Source: Lachnospiraceae bacterium
Lineage (GTDB): Bacteria; Bacillota; Clostridia; Lachnospirales; Lachnospiraceae
Reading direction: 5' to 3'
Assembly: GCA_017634975.1 (NCBI GenBank)
Contig: JAGBMJ010000008.1
Span: 1-64,000 of the forward strand
Length of the DNA: 64,000 nt
The translations under genes were made by a program, and so were the position numbers. A model generated the notes under the pieces. That model was not told where the DNA came from and searched no databases. It saw only the letters and a program-made list of their open reading frames with translations. This document shows positions 30,151 through 39,188 of the stretch, piece after piece. Position 1 is the first letter of the stretch; every line of letters begins with the position of its first letter.

Positions 30151-31941
30151 TTATCTCTTCAGGTTCACCAGTTCTTCCAGCAGGGTATCGGATACCGTGA
30201 TGATACGGGAGTTTGCCTGGAAACCACGCTGGGTGGTGATCAAAGAGGTAAACTCACTGGACAAATCCACGTTGGACATTTCCAGTACTCCGGTCGCCAT
30301 AGAGCCGCCGTCTTCCGAGATATCCACACCGATCCCGTCAAACCTGCCGGAGTTTAAGGTAGCCTGATACAGGTTGTCGCTGGTCTTTTCCAGACCGGCC
30401 GGATTGGAAAACTGTGCCGTAGCGATCTGGCCGAGCAGCTTGGTCTGCCCGTTATCATAGGCACCGAAGATCTTGCCATCCGTCTGGATCGATACACCGG
30501 TCATTGCGCCGACTGCCCATCCGGTCCCGAATCCCTGGTCATCCCCGGACACACCGCCGATGGTGGATTTCCGTTCGTTGTTGACGTTGCTGGTGTTGCT
30601 CATATCAATCCGGATCCCCGGCTGACCCTGGTCATCGCCCTGTGCGCTGTTCATGCTGAACGGGTTGTCCGCGCCTTTTTCCGTCGGCTCAATATTCAGA
30701 TAGAACGAGTGTCCCGTACCGCCTCCGACACCACGGAGCGAACCGCTGATCTGATCGTAATTCACACTCAGCGCCGTCCCAGCGTCTTTGCGGTAACCGT
30801 CTACGTTCAGCGTTTTTTTGGTCGTATCAAAGATGTTGGCCTCCTTGGTGACCGCCGGATCCGCACTCGTATCCAGCGTGGTATATCTGCCGCCATTGGA
30901 CAGTATGGACGCGAGAGACGTCGGTGTCGGTTCCGCATCCGCGCTGGTGTAATTATATACCATCTGCCGTGTCAGGTCTTCATAGCTGTCAAAGCCCCAC
31001 GCCTGCGCGTACAGATCCTGATTCCTGACATTCACACCATCCACATCGGTGGTGCCGGTGTCCGTCGGACTGAGGCTTCTGGCCGTTCCGTCCGCATTGG
31101 TGCTGCTGATCGTTCCATCCGCCGCCAGTGTCCAGCCGTCTGCCAGACCATAGCTCTTTGCCTTGGCTACCGGAACCGGATTGGTTCCCACGGTACTTCC
31201 GGTAAAGATGCTCGTCTTATACTTGCTGCTCACATCCTCATTGTTGGAATCAAGCAGCTTATCCAGTTCCAGGGAATACTGCCCTTCATTATCCGTACCG
31301 ACCATACGGAAGCGTGCGGTATAGGAGTATCCCAGATTATCATAGATCTGTATGTTGACGACCTTGCCGTCCCCAAGTACCTGCGGATCGTTCTTATCTA
31401 CGATACCGTTCATCATCGCCCGGCTCGTCACCTGTGCCGGGGAGGTCATATTCGCCTCTGAGAGGATCTGCAGCTTGGACACGTTATCCTGTACGATATC
31501 ACCGTTCTTGTCCACCTGCCAGCCCATAACGTTATAACCGTTGGAGCTCATCGCCAGATTGCCGGCCGCGTCTACATAAAAGGAACCGTCACGGGTAAAC
31601 TTGTTGCCGTCGCCGCCGTTGACTACAAAGAAATTACTGCCGGAGATACGCAGGTCAAACGCATTACCGGTCGTCTGCGAGGAACCCTGCAGTTCAATAT
31701 TGGTGGTGATCGCCGCCGACTGCACACCGAGACCGATCTGCTTCGCATTCTGTCCGGCACGTCCGGTTTCCGGGTTCGGTCCGGATGCCGCCTGAGTAGT
31801 CTGATACATCAGCTCCGAAAAATTGATGGTCTGTGACTTGTATCCTACGGTATTCACGTTTGCGATGTTATTACCGATCACATCCATCTTGACCTGATGT
31901 GTTTTTAGGCCCGCCACGCCGGCGAAGAGAGATCGCATCAT
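30151..31941 (-). CDS. flgE: Flagellar hook protein FlgE
   Basis: FlgE polymerises into the hook, the universal joint between rod and filament. Seen in 596 residues: the N-terminal rod/hook motif GNNIANVNTVGYKSQ (about 23-37), extended D1/D2 domains through the middle, and the C-terminal helix MSNVDLSSEFTSLITTQRGFQANSR with VSDTLLEELVNLKR at the end. It is longer than Salmonella FlgE (about 400) because of a larger variable outer domain (about 160-430), common in Firmicutes. The start has AAGGAGG and two successive ATG codons. A terminator precedes it, after flgD. Confidence 0.95.
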   Translation of the reverse strand: MMRSLFAGVAGLKTHQVKMDVIGNNIANVNTVGYKSQTINFSELMYQTTQAASGPNPETGRAGQNAKQIGLGVQSAAITTNIELQGSSQTTGNAFDLRISGSNFFVVNGGDGNKFTRDGSFYVDAAGNLAMSSNGYNVMGWQVDKNGDIVQDNVSKLQILSEANMTSPAQVTSRAMMNGIVDKNDPQVLGDGKVVNIQIYDNLGYSYTARFRMVGTDNEGQYSLELDKLLDSNNEDVSSKYKTSIFTGSTVGTNPVPVAKAKSYGLADGWTLAADGTISSTNADGTARSLSPTDTGTTDVDGVNVRNQDLYAQAWGFDSYEDLTRQMVYNYTSADAEPTPTSLASILSNGGRYTTLDTSADPAVTKEANIFDTTKKTLNVDGYRKDAGTALSVNYDQISGSLRGVGGGTGHSFYLNIEPTEKGADNPFSMNSAQGDDQGQPGIRIDMSNTSNVNNERKSTIGGVSGDDQGFGTGWAVGAMTGVSIQTDGKIFGAYDNGQTKLLGQIATAQFSNPAGLEKTSDNLYQATLNSGRFDGIGVDISEDGGSMATGVLEMSNVDLSSEFTSLITTQRGFQANSRIITVSDTLLEELVNLKR

Positions 31942-31990
31942 AATATTGTTCCTCCTTATTTCATCTGAAAGGGATCTTCTTTAAGAAAAT

Positions 31991-32026
31991 AAAAACCCCT
32001 TTCGTATCCTGCTCGTTCGAAAGGGG
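31991..32026 (-). terminator. Intrinsic terminator between flgD and flgE
   Basis: CCCCTTTCG/CGAAAGGGG forms a 9-bp stem (31996-32004 with 32018-32026), followed on the minus strand by TTTTTATTTT. It looks fully functional although it lies in the middle of the flagellar operon, so either read-through is regulated or a promoter lies close by; none was found in the short gap to flgE. Confidence 0.8.
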
Positions 32027-32098
32027 CTCCTCCGTTTGCTCATCCGAATCTCTTCCCTGAGATTTCACCTTTCCTCTGTAAACTATATCGGTCTCTGC

Positions 32099-32977
32099 TC
32101 ACGCTTTCTTAAGGTCTTTCAGCCGATAATAATAATTCTCGACCTTATCCAGATTCTCCTGCCCGACATACCCCTTCTGGAAAGTGCTCATGGCCTCTAC
32201 CGTGTTGTGCAGCGTCATGATGGTCTCTTCGTTCGAAAGGGAGATCTCCTCCACAGCCGGCAGTTTCTTCAACGCGTCATCTACTGCCTTCGCCGCGCTC
32301 TTTGCCGCTTCCTCTTCCTTCGCGGCCTGCTGCTCCTTCACGATCGCCGTCGCACGATCCGTATATTCGCTTACGGTATCGATCGTGCCTTCCTCCAGGA
32401 AGTGTTTCTCATACTCCGACATACCGTTGATGACCTGCCCCAGCTCTACGACCTCGTTCACGTGATCTTCCGTGATCTGTGTCACTCCCGGCAGCGCTTT
32501 CAGACGTGCCTTTACATCATCGGCTTTTTCCGTTGCCGCCATATATTCTTCGCTGATCACGGTATCCAGATCATCAATGGAATACGGTGTCCCGTTGAGG
32601 TACAGATGCGCTTTGCCTTCCTCGTAGCCCACACGCTCTACCATTCCGTCCACGTAGTCGGTTTCTCCGGTCGCCGCATCCCGGACTTTCATGATGACAT
32701 TTTTGCCCACCAGCCCCTGGGCCTGCACGCTGTTCATGGAATCACCGATCGACTGGATCTCGGATACCTGCGTAAAGGTCGCGTACTGGCTGACCCACTC
32801 GGTATTGGAGGTGGGCTGCAGCGGATCCTGGTTTTTCATCTCGGCAACCAGCAGCGTCAGGAACGCTTCGGAATCCACACCGGAGCTGTTCTTGGCTTCT
32901 TTCGCATTTTTCAAAGATGCACTGGAAGCATTTTCCGTATCAAATTTTCCATCGACCAAAGGTGCTATCATTGCCAT
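32099..32977 (-). CDS. flgD: Flagellar hook capping protein FlgD with helical extension
   Basis: FlgD caps the growing hook and guides FlgE assembly. Seen in 292 residues: the conserved N-terminal capping region with SEAFLTLLVAEMKNQDPL and NTEWVSQYATFTQVSEIQSI (about 35-80), a short beta part (about 90-135), then an unusual long helical C-terminal half (about 145-292, with KEEEAAKSAAKAVDDALKKL) rather than the usual Ig-like FlgD end domain. The extension looks like paired helical repeats and may be lineage-specific. It lies between fliK and flgE and is followed by a terminator. Confidence 0.9.
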   Translation of the reverse strand: MAMIAPLVDGKFDTENASSASLKNAKEAKNSSGVDSEAFLTLLVAEMKNQDPLQPTSNTEWVSQYATFTQVSEIQSIGDSMNSVQAQGLVGKNVIMKVRDAATGETDYVDGMVERVGYEEGKAHLYLNGTPYSIDDLDTVISEEYMAATEKADDVKARLKALPGVTQITEDHVNEVVELGQVINGMSEYEKHFLEEGTIDTVSEYTDRATAIVKEQQAAKEEEAAKSAAKAVDDALKKLPAVEEISLSNEETIMTLHNTVEAMSTFQKGYVGQENLDKVENYYYRLKDLKKA

Positions 32978-32996
32978 ATCGGAATCCTCCTGCGTA

Positions 32997-34406
32997 TTAT
33001 CCTCTGTAATCCAGGCGTCGTCCGTCCGCCTGCATCATCGCCACATTGACCGCTTCCGCTTCGCCGATCTCATCGATTCCCTCGATCCCTTCGCCATCGC
33101 TTCCGCCCAGATTGATCCGGTGCGTCGCTCTGCGCAGACGCTCGCGTTCCTGCATCTGTGCCTCGCTCTCACTGTCATTGCCCTGTTCCAGATTCTGTTC
33201 AAAGGCGTGGGAAGAGACGGTCACTTCCACTGCTTCGATCTTCACTCCCGCCTGCTCCAGATTTTCCTTCAGGATCTGGATCTGGCTCTGCAGCGCTTCC
33301 CGTACGTTTTCGTTCTGCGCTGTCAGCTGCGCCGTCACCGCACCGTCCCTGCTGGTCAGATTCAGTGCCACATGTCCCAGACTGGCCGGATGCAATACCA
33401 TATCCAGCGAGGTCATATCGTCCTTGACCTGCGTTTTGATCTGATCGATCACCTGATCCATGATCTCCTGCGGGTTCGTTGTATACCTGAGCTGCTCCGT
33501 CTGCGTACGGACGGTATCCGCGATATCCGCCACATCCGCATTCGCCGTATCCGCATTCAGCTGGGCTACGGCATCCATTGCCCGCTCTTCAAAACGGTCT
33601 GTGCGTTCTTTCCGCTGCTCTGTCTGCTCCTTCTGTGTGCCCTCACCCGCATTCTCCGCAAGTGTCTGCGGCATCTCATTCACCGGTGCGGCGTCCTCCG
33701 TTACCGGTGCCTGTTCCGCTGCCTGCGACAGCGCATCCGCCAATGCCTGTTTCAGCACCTGCGGATCCGTTTCCGCATTTTTCTCCTGCATCTGTCCTAC
33801 CATCTCACTGATCATGGTATTCAGCTCCTTGGCCAGATCGGTCAGATGGCTGTCCGTCACCAGTGCGGACAGATCCCCGTCGGCGGCCACCTGTGCCACC
33901 AGCTGGTTGACCGTACTGCCCTCCAGCAGTGCGGAAGCATCGATCCCCAGCTCCTCCAGCGCTCCCTGCAGTTCCTCCGGCGTGATCTCCAGCATCTGCG
34001 CGATCTCTGCCAGAAGCTGCTGCGCCGCTGCCACCGTGCCGGCTTCCTCTTCCGCAAGTGTTTCCTGCGACTCCGTTACGTTTTCCGAAGCCGTGGTATC
34101 TTCTGTTTTTGTTGCCGTTTCCGTACGCTGCGGTTTTTGTGTCTCGCTCCTGCGGACATTCGGATCCCCGCTCTTTTGGGTCTGCGTCCGGTTCGGATCC
34201 GCTGTATTTTGGGAGTCCTTTCCCTGTGCACCGGTTCCTTCCGTTTTTGCCATCTGCAGATGCTCTGCCCCGGAATCCTTCGCATTGCTGAAGGCCTGCA
34301 GGAAATCACTGCCTCCGGCTTCTTTTGCGGAATCACTGCGATGACCGCCCCTGGTGATTCCCGGGATCCCCATCATCTGTGCTTCCGTGATCGGTGCGAT
34401 CGCCAT
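32997..34406 (-). CDS. fliK: Flagellar hook-length control protein FliK
   Basis: FliK measures hook length and triggers the FlhB switch. Seen in 469 residues: a low-complexity, Thr/Gln/Glu/Ala-rich N-terminal ruler region (1-310) and the compact C-terminal FliK domain (about 320-420) with MVLHPASLGHVALNLTSRDG and REALQSQIQILKENLEQAGV, followed by an acidic tail. The ATG at 34404-34406 (MAIAPITEA) has an AGGAG site; the frame is open 22 codons upstream without one. As usual for FliK only the C-terminal domain is conserved. Confidence 0.92.
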   Translation of the reverse strand: MAIAPITEAQMMGIPGITRGGHRSDSAKEAGGSDFLQAFSNAKDSGAEHLQMAKTEGTGAQGKDSQNTADPNRTQTQKSGDPNVRRSETQKPQRTETATKTEDTTASENVTESQETLAEEEAGTVAAAQQLLAEIAQMLEITPEELQGALEELGIDASALLEGSTVNQLVAQVAADGDLSALVTDSHLTDLAKELNTMISEMVGQMQEKNAETDPQVLKQALADALSQAAEQAPVTEDAAPVNEMPQTLAENAGEGTQKEQTEQRKERTDRFEERAMDAVAQLNADTANADVADIADTVRTQTEQLRYTTNPQEIMDQVIDQIKTQVKDDMTSLDMVLHPASLGHVALNLTSRDGAVTAQLTAQNENVREALQSQIQILKENLEQAGVKIEAVEVTVSSHAFEQNLEQGNDSESEAQMQERERLRRATHRINLGGSDGEGIEGIDEIGEAEAVNVAMMQADGRRLDYRG

Positions 34407-34511
34407 AGACTTATCTCCTCTCAAATGGTGTATTGGAAAATCATTCACCTTATGTATCGGCTCAAATTCCACAGAACTTTACCCAAACGGGGCAACTGCG
34501 CCGGCATGTGT

Positions 34512-35360
34512 TTACTGAGGATCCATGATCTTTGTGATCTGTGCCGCGATCGTCGGATCCATCTTTTCCATGATCTGGCCGCGCTGCAGCGGTGTCATTG
34601 CCCAGAGGATCTGCCCGACCAGGTCCAGATTGGAGCCCATCGTATCAAAGATCGCCGCGGCTTCTTCCGGCTTCATCGCCGCGTATGCCGCCGCATAATC
34701 CGTCATCTTTGAATTGACCTGCAGCTCTCCGGCCACCTGCCGGTACAGATACTCTGCCGTGGTCGGATCCATCTCTTCATAATATCTGCGGTATTCCTCC
34801 GGTCCGGGACCTTTCTCCGCATAAACCACTTCTTCGTAAAACTCCGTGCGGATCCGTTCAAACTCCACCTGCTTTTCCTCAAACGTACGCAGTCGTGTCA
34901 CCTCGGCTTTGAGCGTTTCGATCTCGCTCTCATAGGTTGCATTGGCCGTACGCGCGCTCTGCAGCTCCAGCTCCAGCGCACGGATCTGGTCCACTGCCTT
35001 ATCCAGAGAGGTGTATCCGTAATATGCCTCCAGATCTTCTGTCTCCGTCGTAGCATCGCCCGGCAGGATCCTGTTGATCACCGGCACATTACGGAGCACC
35101 GGTGCCAGCACATTGGAGCCGAAACCGCCCACATCGAGCTTCACCAGGATTGCCAGAATCGCCAGCCAGATCAGAATGATAAAGATCGTCACAAAGAACA
35201 TCGAGATGCCGCCGCCCGTGGTCTCCCCATCCAGCTCAGCTTCTTGATCCGCCAGCTCCTTTGCACGTTTTTTTGCCTCTTTGCGCTGCGCTGCCTGGTC
35301 TTTCTTCAGCTTCTTGCGTTCATCGGCTATTTTTTTCCGTTCGGCCTTATCATCTGCCAT
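34512..35360 (-). CDS. ylxF: Flagellar MgtE-N/MotE-type protein (YlxF-like)
   Basis: A 282-residue single-pass membrane protein in the place of B. subtilis ylxF. Seen: a basic coiled N-terminal part (1-45, KKLKKDQAAQRKEAKKRAKE), one membrane helix (about 52-72, FFVTIFIILIWLAILAILV), a coiled coil (about 115-170), and a C-terminal MgtE N-like helical domain (about 195-282) with MKPEEAAAIFDTMG and ILWAMTPLQRGQIMEKM. Such proteins (MotE in rhizobia) are thought to chaperone stator proteins; its exact role in Firmicutes is not established. It lies between fliJ and fliK. Confidence 0.85.
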   Translation of the reverse strand: MADDKAERKKIADERKKLKKDQAAQRKEAKKRAKELADQEAELDGETTGGGISMFFVTIFIILIWLAILAILVKLDVGGFGSNVLAPVLRNVPVINRILPGDATTETEDLEAYYGYTSLDKAVDQIRALELELQSARTANATYESEIETLKAEVTRLRTFEEKQVEFERIRTEFYEEVVYAEKGPGPEEYRRYYEEMDPTTAEYLYRQVAGELQVNSKMTDYAAAYAAMKPEEAAAIFDTMGSNLDLVGQILWAMTPLQRGQIMEKMDPTIAAQITKIMDPQ

Positions 35361-35476
35361 AACTGCGTCTCCCTTATCGTTTCGGAATTCCTGTTACGAT
35401 CACGTATTCCTCCAGAACCGCTTTGCGTTTCCGAAGGGATACGCGCTCACAGCCTTTGGGCTATGCCCGTAACAAA

Positions 35477-35935
35477 TCATTCATCATCCACCGGATCTTT
35501 GGTTCCGTACACATAACTGGTCAGCTCATCGATTTCCTTGACTTCGGCTGCATTCATCTCCGCGATGAAACGTTCAAACGCTTTCTCCCGCATCTTCTCG
35601 TGGATCTTGCGCTCCTGCACTGCTTCCTGCATCTTCGCACGTGCGGCATCCAGCGACTTTTCCGCTACCCTTACCTTGATACGCTGCTGCTTCACCTGCT
35701 CTTCCGTATAGCGCTGTAGATCCTCGTTTTCCCGGATGCTGCGCACATCGATCACGGTCTGGCGCAGCCGCTTGCCTTCCTCTGCTACCGCATTGCGCTT
35801 ATCGATCAGTGCCTGCAGTTTGTCCTCTTCCTCCGTAAGCGCACGCCGCCTTGCCGCAAAGTTATTGCGTTCCTGCTCTTCCATCTTTTCTTTCAGCTGC
35901 AGGATGTTCTGCATGCGGTAGTTGAATTTTGCCAT
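35477..35935 (-). CDS. fliJ: Flagellar export chaperone/stalk FliJ
   Basis: FliJ is the coiled-coil stalk of the export ATPase ring, touching FlhA. Seen in 152 residues: start MAKFNYRMQNILQLKEKMEE, typical of FliJ, and an uninterrupted pair of charged coiled-coil helices to the end. Length agrees with the family (about 147). It lies 53 nt after fliI. Assignment rests on coiled-coil layout plus operon position, which is the normal evidence for this weakly conserved family. Confidence 0.9.
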   Translation of the reverse strand: MAKFNYRMQNILQLKEKMEEQERNNFAARRRALTEEEDKLQALIDKRNAVAEEGKRLRQTVIDVRSIRENEDLQRYTEEQVKQQRIKVRVAEKSLDAARAKMQEAVQERKIHEKMREKAFERFIAEMNAAEVKEIDELTSYVYGTKDPVDDE

Positions 35936-35988
35936 AACCTCTCATCTCCCCACCTCGCCCGTCCTTCGGGCGGATGATGTGGATGCAA

Positions 35989-37293
35989 TTACTGAAACAA
36001 CTGTTCCAGCATCTTCTCCGTCTCTTCGAAATCAAACTTGTCATTTACGTCCTGGCAGAGAAAATCGTTTACCGCGTCGATCTTCTCGATCGCATAATCG
36101 ATGTTCTTGTTGGACCCCCGCTTGTAGGCGCCGATGTTGATCAGATCCTCCGCCTCGTCATAGGTTGCCATCACGCTCTTGAGTTTTGTAGCCGCCTGCC
36201 GGTGTTCCTTACTGGTCACCATGCTCATACATCTTGAGATGGAGAGCATCACATCGATCGCCGGGTAATGCCCCTTGGCCCCGAGCCTGCGGGAGAGCAT
36301 GATATGACCATCTAAAATACCGCGGGCGGTATCAGTGATGGGCTCGTTGAAATCATCGCCGTCAACCAGCACCGCATACAGACCGGTGATCGAACCTTTG
36401 TCATCCTTGCCGGCACGCTCCAGCAGTTTAGGCATCTCCGAGTACACACTGGGCGGATAGCCTCTGGTTACCGGCGGTTCCCCGGTCGCCAGTCCGATCT
36501 CTCGCTGCGCCATGGAAAAACGGGTCAGGTTATCCATCATCAGCAGCACATCCTTGCCCTGCGAACGGAAATACTCCGCGATGGCTGTTGCCGTCTGGGC
36601 GGCTTTTTTCCGTTCCAGCGCCGGCTTGTCCGAAGTAGCACAGACCACCACGGAACGCTTCATTCCTTCCGGTCCCAGATCGCGTTCGATGAACTCGCGT
36701 ACCTCCCTGCCGCGCTCGCCGATCAGGGCGATCACGTTCAGCTCTGCCTTGGTATTGCGTGCGAACATTCCCATCAGGGTGGATTTTCCCACACCGGAAC
36801 CGGCAAAGATCCCGATCCTCTGTCCTTTGCCCACCGTGATCATACCGTCCACCGCTTTCACCCCAAGCGGCAGCACTTCGTTGATGATGGTACGTTTCAT
36901 CGGATCCGGGCTTTTGGCATCCAGTGGATACCAGGTCTCCCCCGTAGGGGTAAACTCGCTGATCGGGCGCCCCAGGCCGTCCAGGATCTGTCCTAAAAGA
37001 AAATCCCCTACCTGCACGGAAAGGGGACGCTCCATATTTTCCACGATGCAGCCCGCGCCGATCCCCTCTGTTGCCTCATAGGGCATCAGCAGGGTCATAT
37101 TGTTCTTAAAGCCGACCACTTCCGACATAATGACGTTGCCGCCGGCCGTGGTGATCCTGCACATATCGCCCATTTTGGCATCCGGCCCCGCACTCTCCAG
37201 AGTCAGTCCCACCACATTGACGATGCGTCCGAGCCTTCGGTAATACAGCCGGTCCGCTGCCGCATTGTATTTATCCAGATTGATCTCACTCAT
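35989..37293 (-). CDS. fliI: Flagellar export ATPase FliI
   Basis: FliI hexamers energise loading of export substrates; it resembles the F1-ATPase beta subunit. Seen in 434 residues: an N-terminal beta-barrel part, Walker A AGSGVGKST at 164-172, the ALIGERGREVREF segment, the Walker B VLLMMDNLTRFSMAQREIGLA, and the C-terminal helical part. All motifs are intact and length is standard. It overlaps the fliH stop by 8 nt, so the two partners are translationally coupled. Confidence 0.97.
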   Translation of the reverse strand: MSEINLDKYNAAADRLYYRRLGRIVNVVGLTLESAGPDAKMGDMCRITTAGGNVIMSEVVGFKNNMTLLMPYEATEGIGAGCIVENMERPLSVQVGDFLLGQILDGLGRPISEFTPTGETWYPLDAKSPDPMKRTIINEVLPLGVKAVDGMITVGKGQRIGIFAGSGVGKSTLMGMFARNTKAELNVIALIGERGREVREFIERDLGPEGMKRSVVVCATSDKPALERKKAAQTATAIAEYFRSQGKDVLLMMDNLTRFSMAQREIGLATGEPPVTRGYPPSVYSEMPKLLERAGKDDKGSITGLYAVLVDGDDFNEPITDTARGILDGHIMLSRRLGAKGHYPAIDVMLSISRCMSMVTSKEHRQAATKLKSVMATYDEAEDLINIGAYKRGSNKNIDYAIEKIDAVNDFLCQDVNDKFDFEETEKMLEQLFQ

Positions 37294-38155
37294 AGCTTAG
37301 TATTTTTAACTGCTGTACCAGAAGTCTGAGCTGCGTACCGAGCGAGCAGTCCCAAATGCCACCGTCGCTCTCGATCATACAGCCGCCGGCTTCCAGCGAA
37401 CCGTCTTCCACGATCTCAAAATTGTCCGGCAGTATGCCCGTTCCCTTGGCAACCTCCTTCTTATGCTCGCGCACGTTATCGTAATCCTCCCCGGATACAT
37501 GTACGATGTAGTGCTTGCTGCTGTCCACACCGCCCAGTGCACGGTTCAGCAGATACAGCACCACGCTCCGGTCGTTCTCCAGCCGGACACCGGTCACATG
37601 CGCAAAAATCTCGGCCAGCTTTTCTACCAGAAGCGGTTCCAGCTCCTCCTCTTTCTGCCGGTACGCCTGCTCGGCCGTCCGGGTACGCTGTTCGCATTCC
37701 TGCTGTTTCTTCTCATAAGCGGCACGGCACTCGGCTTCCGCTTCCTTATGTCCGGCATCATAGCCTTCCCGGTGGCCCTCTTCCATCGCCGCCGCTTTGA
37801 TGCCCTCAGCCTCTTTCTTCGCTTCCTCGATGATCTGCTCTGCCTCGCCCTTGGCCCAGGAGAGCATATTTTCGATCTCTTCCTTTGTTGCTGCCCCGCC
37901 GGCTTTGATCAGATTGTTCTCCGCATCCGGATCCTCGATCAGGCGCTCCACCGTCATCGGATCCAGCCCTTCGGAAAACCCTTCCTGCACCGCGGCTGTC
38001 GGTGTCTGCGTCACACGCGCGCGCAGCTCTTCCAGGCGGCGCTCCACAAAGACATTGCCGTTGATGGTCACCTTTCCCTGCGGCGCGACCGTCACATAAC
38101 CGCCCTTCATCACATTATTCTGTGCGGGCATACCGCCCTTGATCACATTAGACAA
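37286..38155 (-). CDS. fliH: Flagellar export regulator FliH
   Basis: FliH binds and holds back FliI and links it to the C ring, like the peripheral stalk of F/V-ATPases. Seen in 289 residues: a short N-terminal strand region, a coiled coil with EAEQIIEEAKKEAEGIKAAA (about 110-130) and many Ala/Glu/Lys heptads, and a C-terminal globular domain with LLNRALGGVDSSKHY and a Gly/Cys-containing end. The best start is TTG at 38153-38155 (SNVIKGG follows), overlapping the end of fliG, with GGAGG upstream; the longer frame to 38251 lies within fliG. Sequence conservation of this family is low. Confidence 0.88.
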   Translation of the reverse strand: MSNVIKGGMPAQNNVMKGGYVTVAPQGKVTINGNVFVERRLEELRARVTQTPTAAVQEGFSEGLDPMTVERLIEDPDAENNLIKAGGAATKEEIENMLSWAKGEAEQIIEEAKKEAEGIKAAAMEEGHREGYDAGHKEAEAECRAAYEKKQQECEQRTRTAEQAYRQKEEELEPLLVEKLAEIFAHVTGVRLENDRSVVLYLLNRALGGVDSSKHYIVHVSGEDYDNVREHKKEVAKGTGILPDNFEIVEDGSLEAGGCMIESDGGIWDCSLGTQLRLLVQQLKILSYE

Positions 38156-39161
38156 TAACTTCGTCGCCTCCGCCTCTGGAAATGATGATCTCGCCGGAGT
38201 CTTCCAGCTTACGGATGATGTTAACGATCTTCTGCTGCGCTTCCTCGACATCCTTCATACGCACCGGACCCATGAATTCCATATCTTCCTTGATCATCTC
38301 AGCCAGACGCTTGGAAAGGTTTGCAAAGATCGTATTCTGTACTTCTTCGTTGGTGCCCTTGAGCGCCAGTTCCAGATCGTTGTTGTCCACGTCACGCAGC
38401 ACACGCTGGATCGCCTTGTTGTCCAGAAGCAGGATATCTTCGAAGACAAACATCTTCTTGCGGATCTCGTCTGCCAGTTCCGGATCCTCGATCTCCAGGA
38501 TCTCCATGATATGCTTTTCGGTACCGCGGTCGGTGGAGTTTAAGATCTCCACTACCTGGTCTACGCCGCCGATCTGCGTGTAGTCCTGGTTGACCAGGTT
38601 TGCCAGTTTTGATTCCAGCACACGTTCCACTTCCTGGATGACATCCGGGCTTGTACGGTCCATCTGCGCGATACGTCTGGCCACCTCTGCCTGGTTTTCC
38701 TGCGGCAGCGCCGAAATGATGAGGGCCGACTGTGTCGGTGACAGGTAGGACAGGATCAGCGCGATGGTCTGCGGATGCTCGTCCTGGATAAAGCTGAGCA
38801 GCTGTGTGGCATCGGTCTTGCGTACAAATTCGAAGGGTTTGACCTGCAGGGAGGCCGTCAGCTTGCCGATGACATCCAGTGCCCTTTCGGAACCGAGCGC
38901 CTTCTCCAGCAGTTCCTTTGCGTACTTGATACCACCTTCGTCAATGTACTGCTGTGCCAGACAGATCTCGTAAAACTCGTTGATGACATCTTCCTTTACC
39001 TGCGGCGAGATACTGCGGGTATTGGCGATCTCCAATGTCAGATCCTCGATCTCTTCCTCCTTCAGATGCTTAAACACCGTAGAGGAAAGCTCCGGGCCTA
39101 ACGCGATCAGGAGCACTGCCGCTTTTTGTATTCCTGTCAGAGTGGTATCATTGGATGCCAT
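38148..39161 (-). CDS. fliG: Flagellar motor switch protein FliG
   Basis: FliG is the rotor protein that meets MotA and carries torque. Seen in 337 residues: N-terminal FliF-binding domain (ALGPELSSTVFKHL at about 17-30), the middle armadillo domain with EHPQTIALILSYLSP (about 129-143), and the C-terminal torque domain with the charged helix LLLDNKAIQRVLRDVDNNDLELALKG. The MotA-contact charges are in place. Length is normal. It lies 27 nt after fliF and overlaps fliH. Confidence 0.97.
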   Translation of the reverse strand: MASNDTTLTGIQKAAVLLIALGPELSSTVFKHLKEEEIEDLTLEIANTRSISPQVKEDVINEFYEICLAQQYIDEGGIKYAKELLEKALGSERALDVIGKLTASLQVKPFEFVRKTDATQLLSFIQDEHPQTIALILSYLSPTQSALIISALPQENQAEVARRIAQMDRTSPDVIQEVERVLESKLANLVNQDYTQIGGVDQVVEILNSTDRGTEKHIMEILEIEDPELADEIRKKMFVFEDILLLDNKAIQRVLRDVDNNDLELALKGTNEEVQNTIFANLSKRLAEMIKEDMEFMGPVRMKDVEEAQQKIVNIIRKLEDSGEIIISRGGGDEVIV

Positions 39162-39188
39162 AGTTGTCTGTTACCTTTCTATTCGTGG

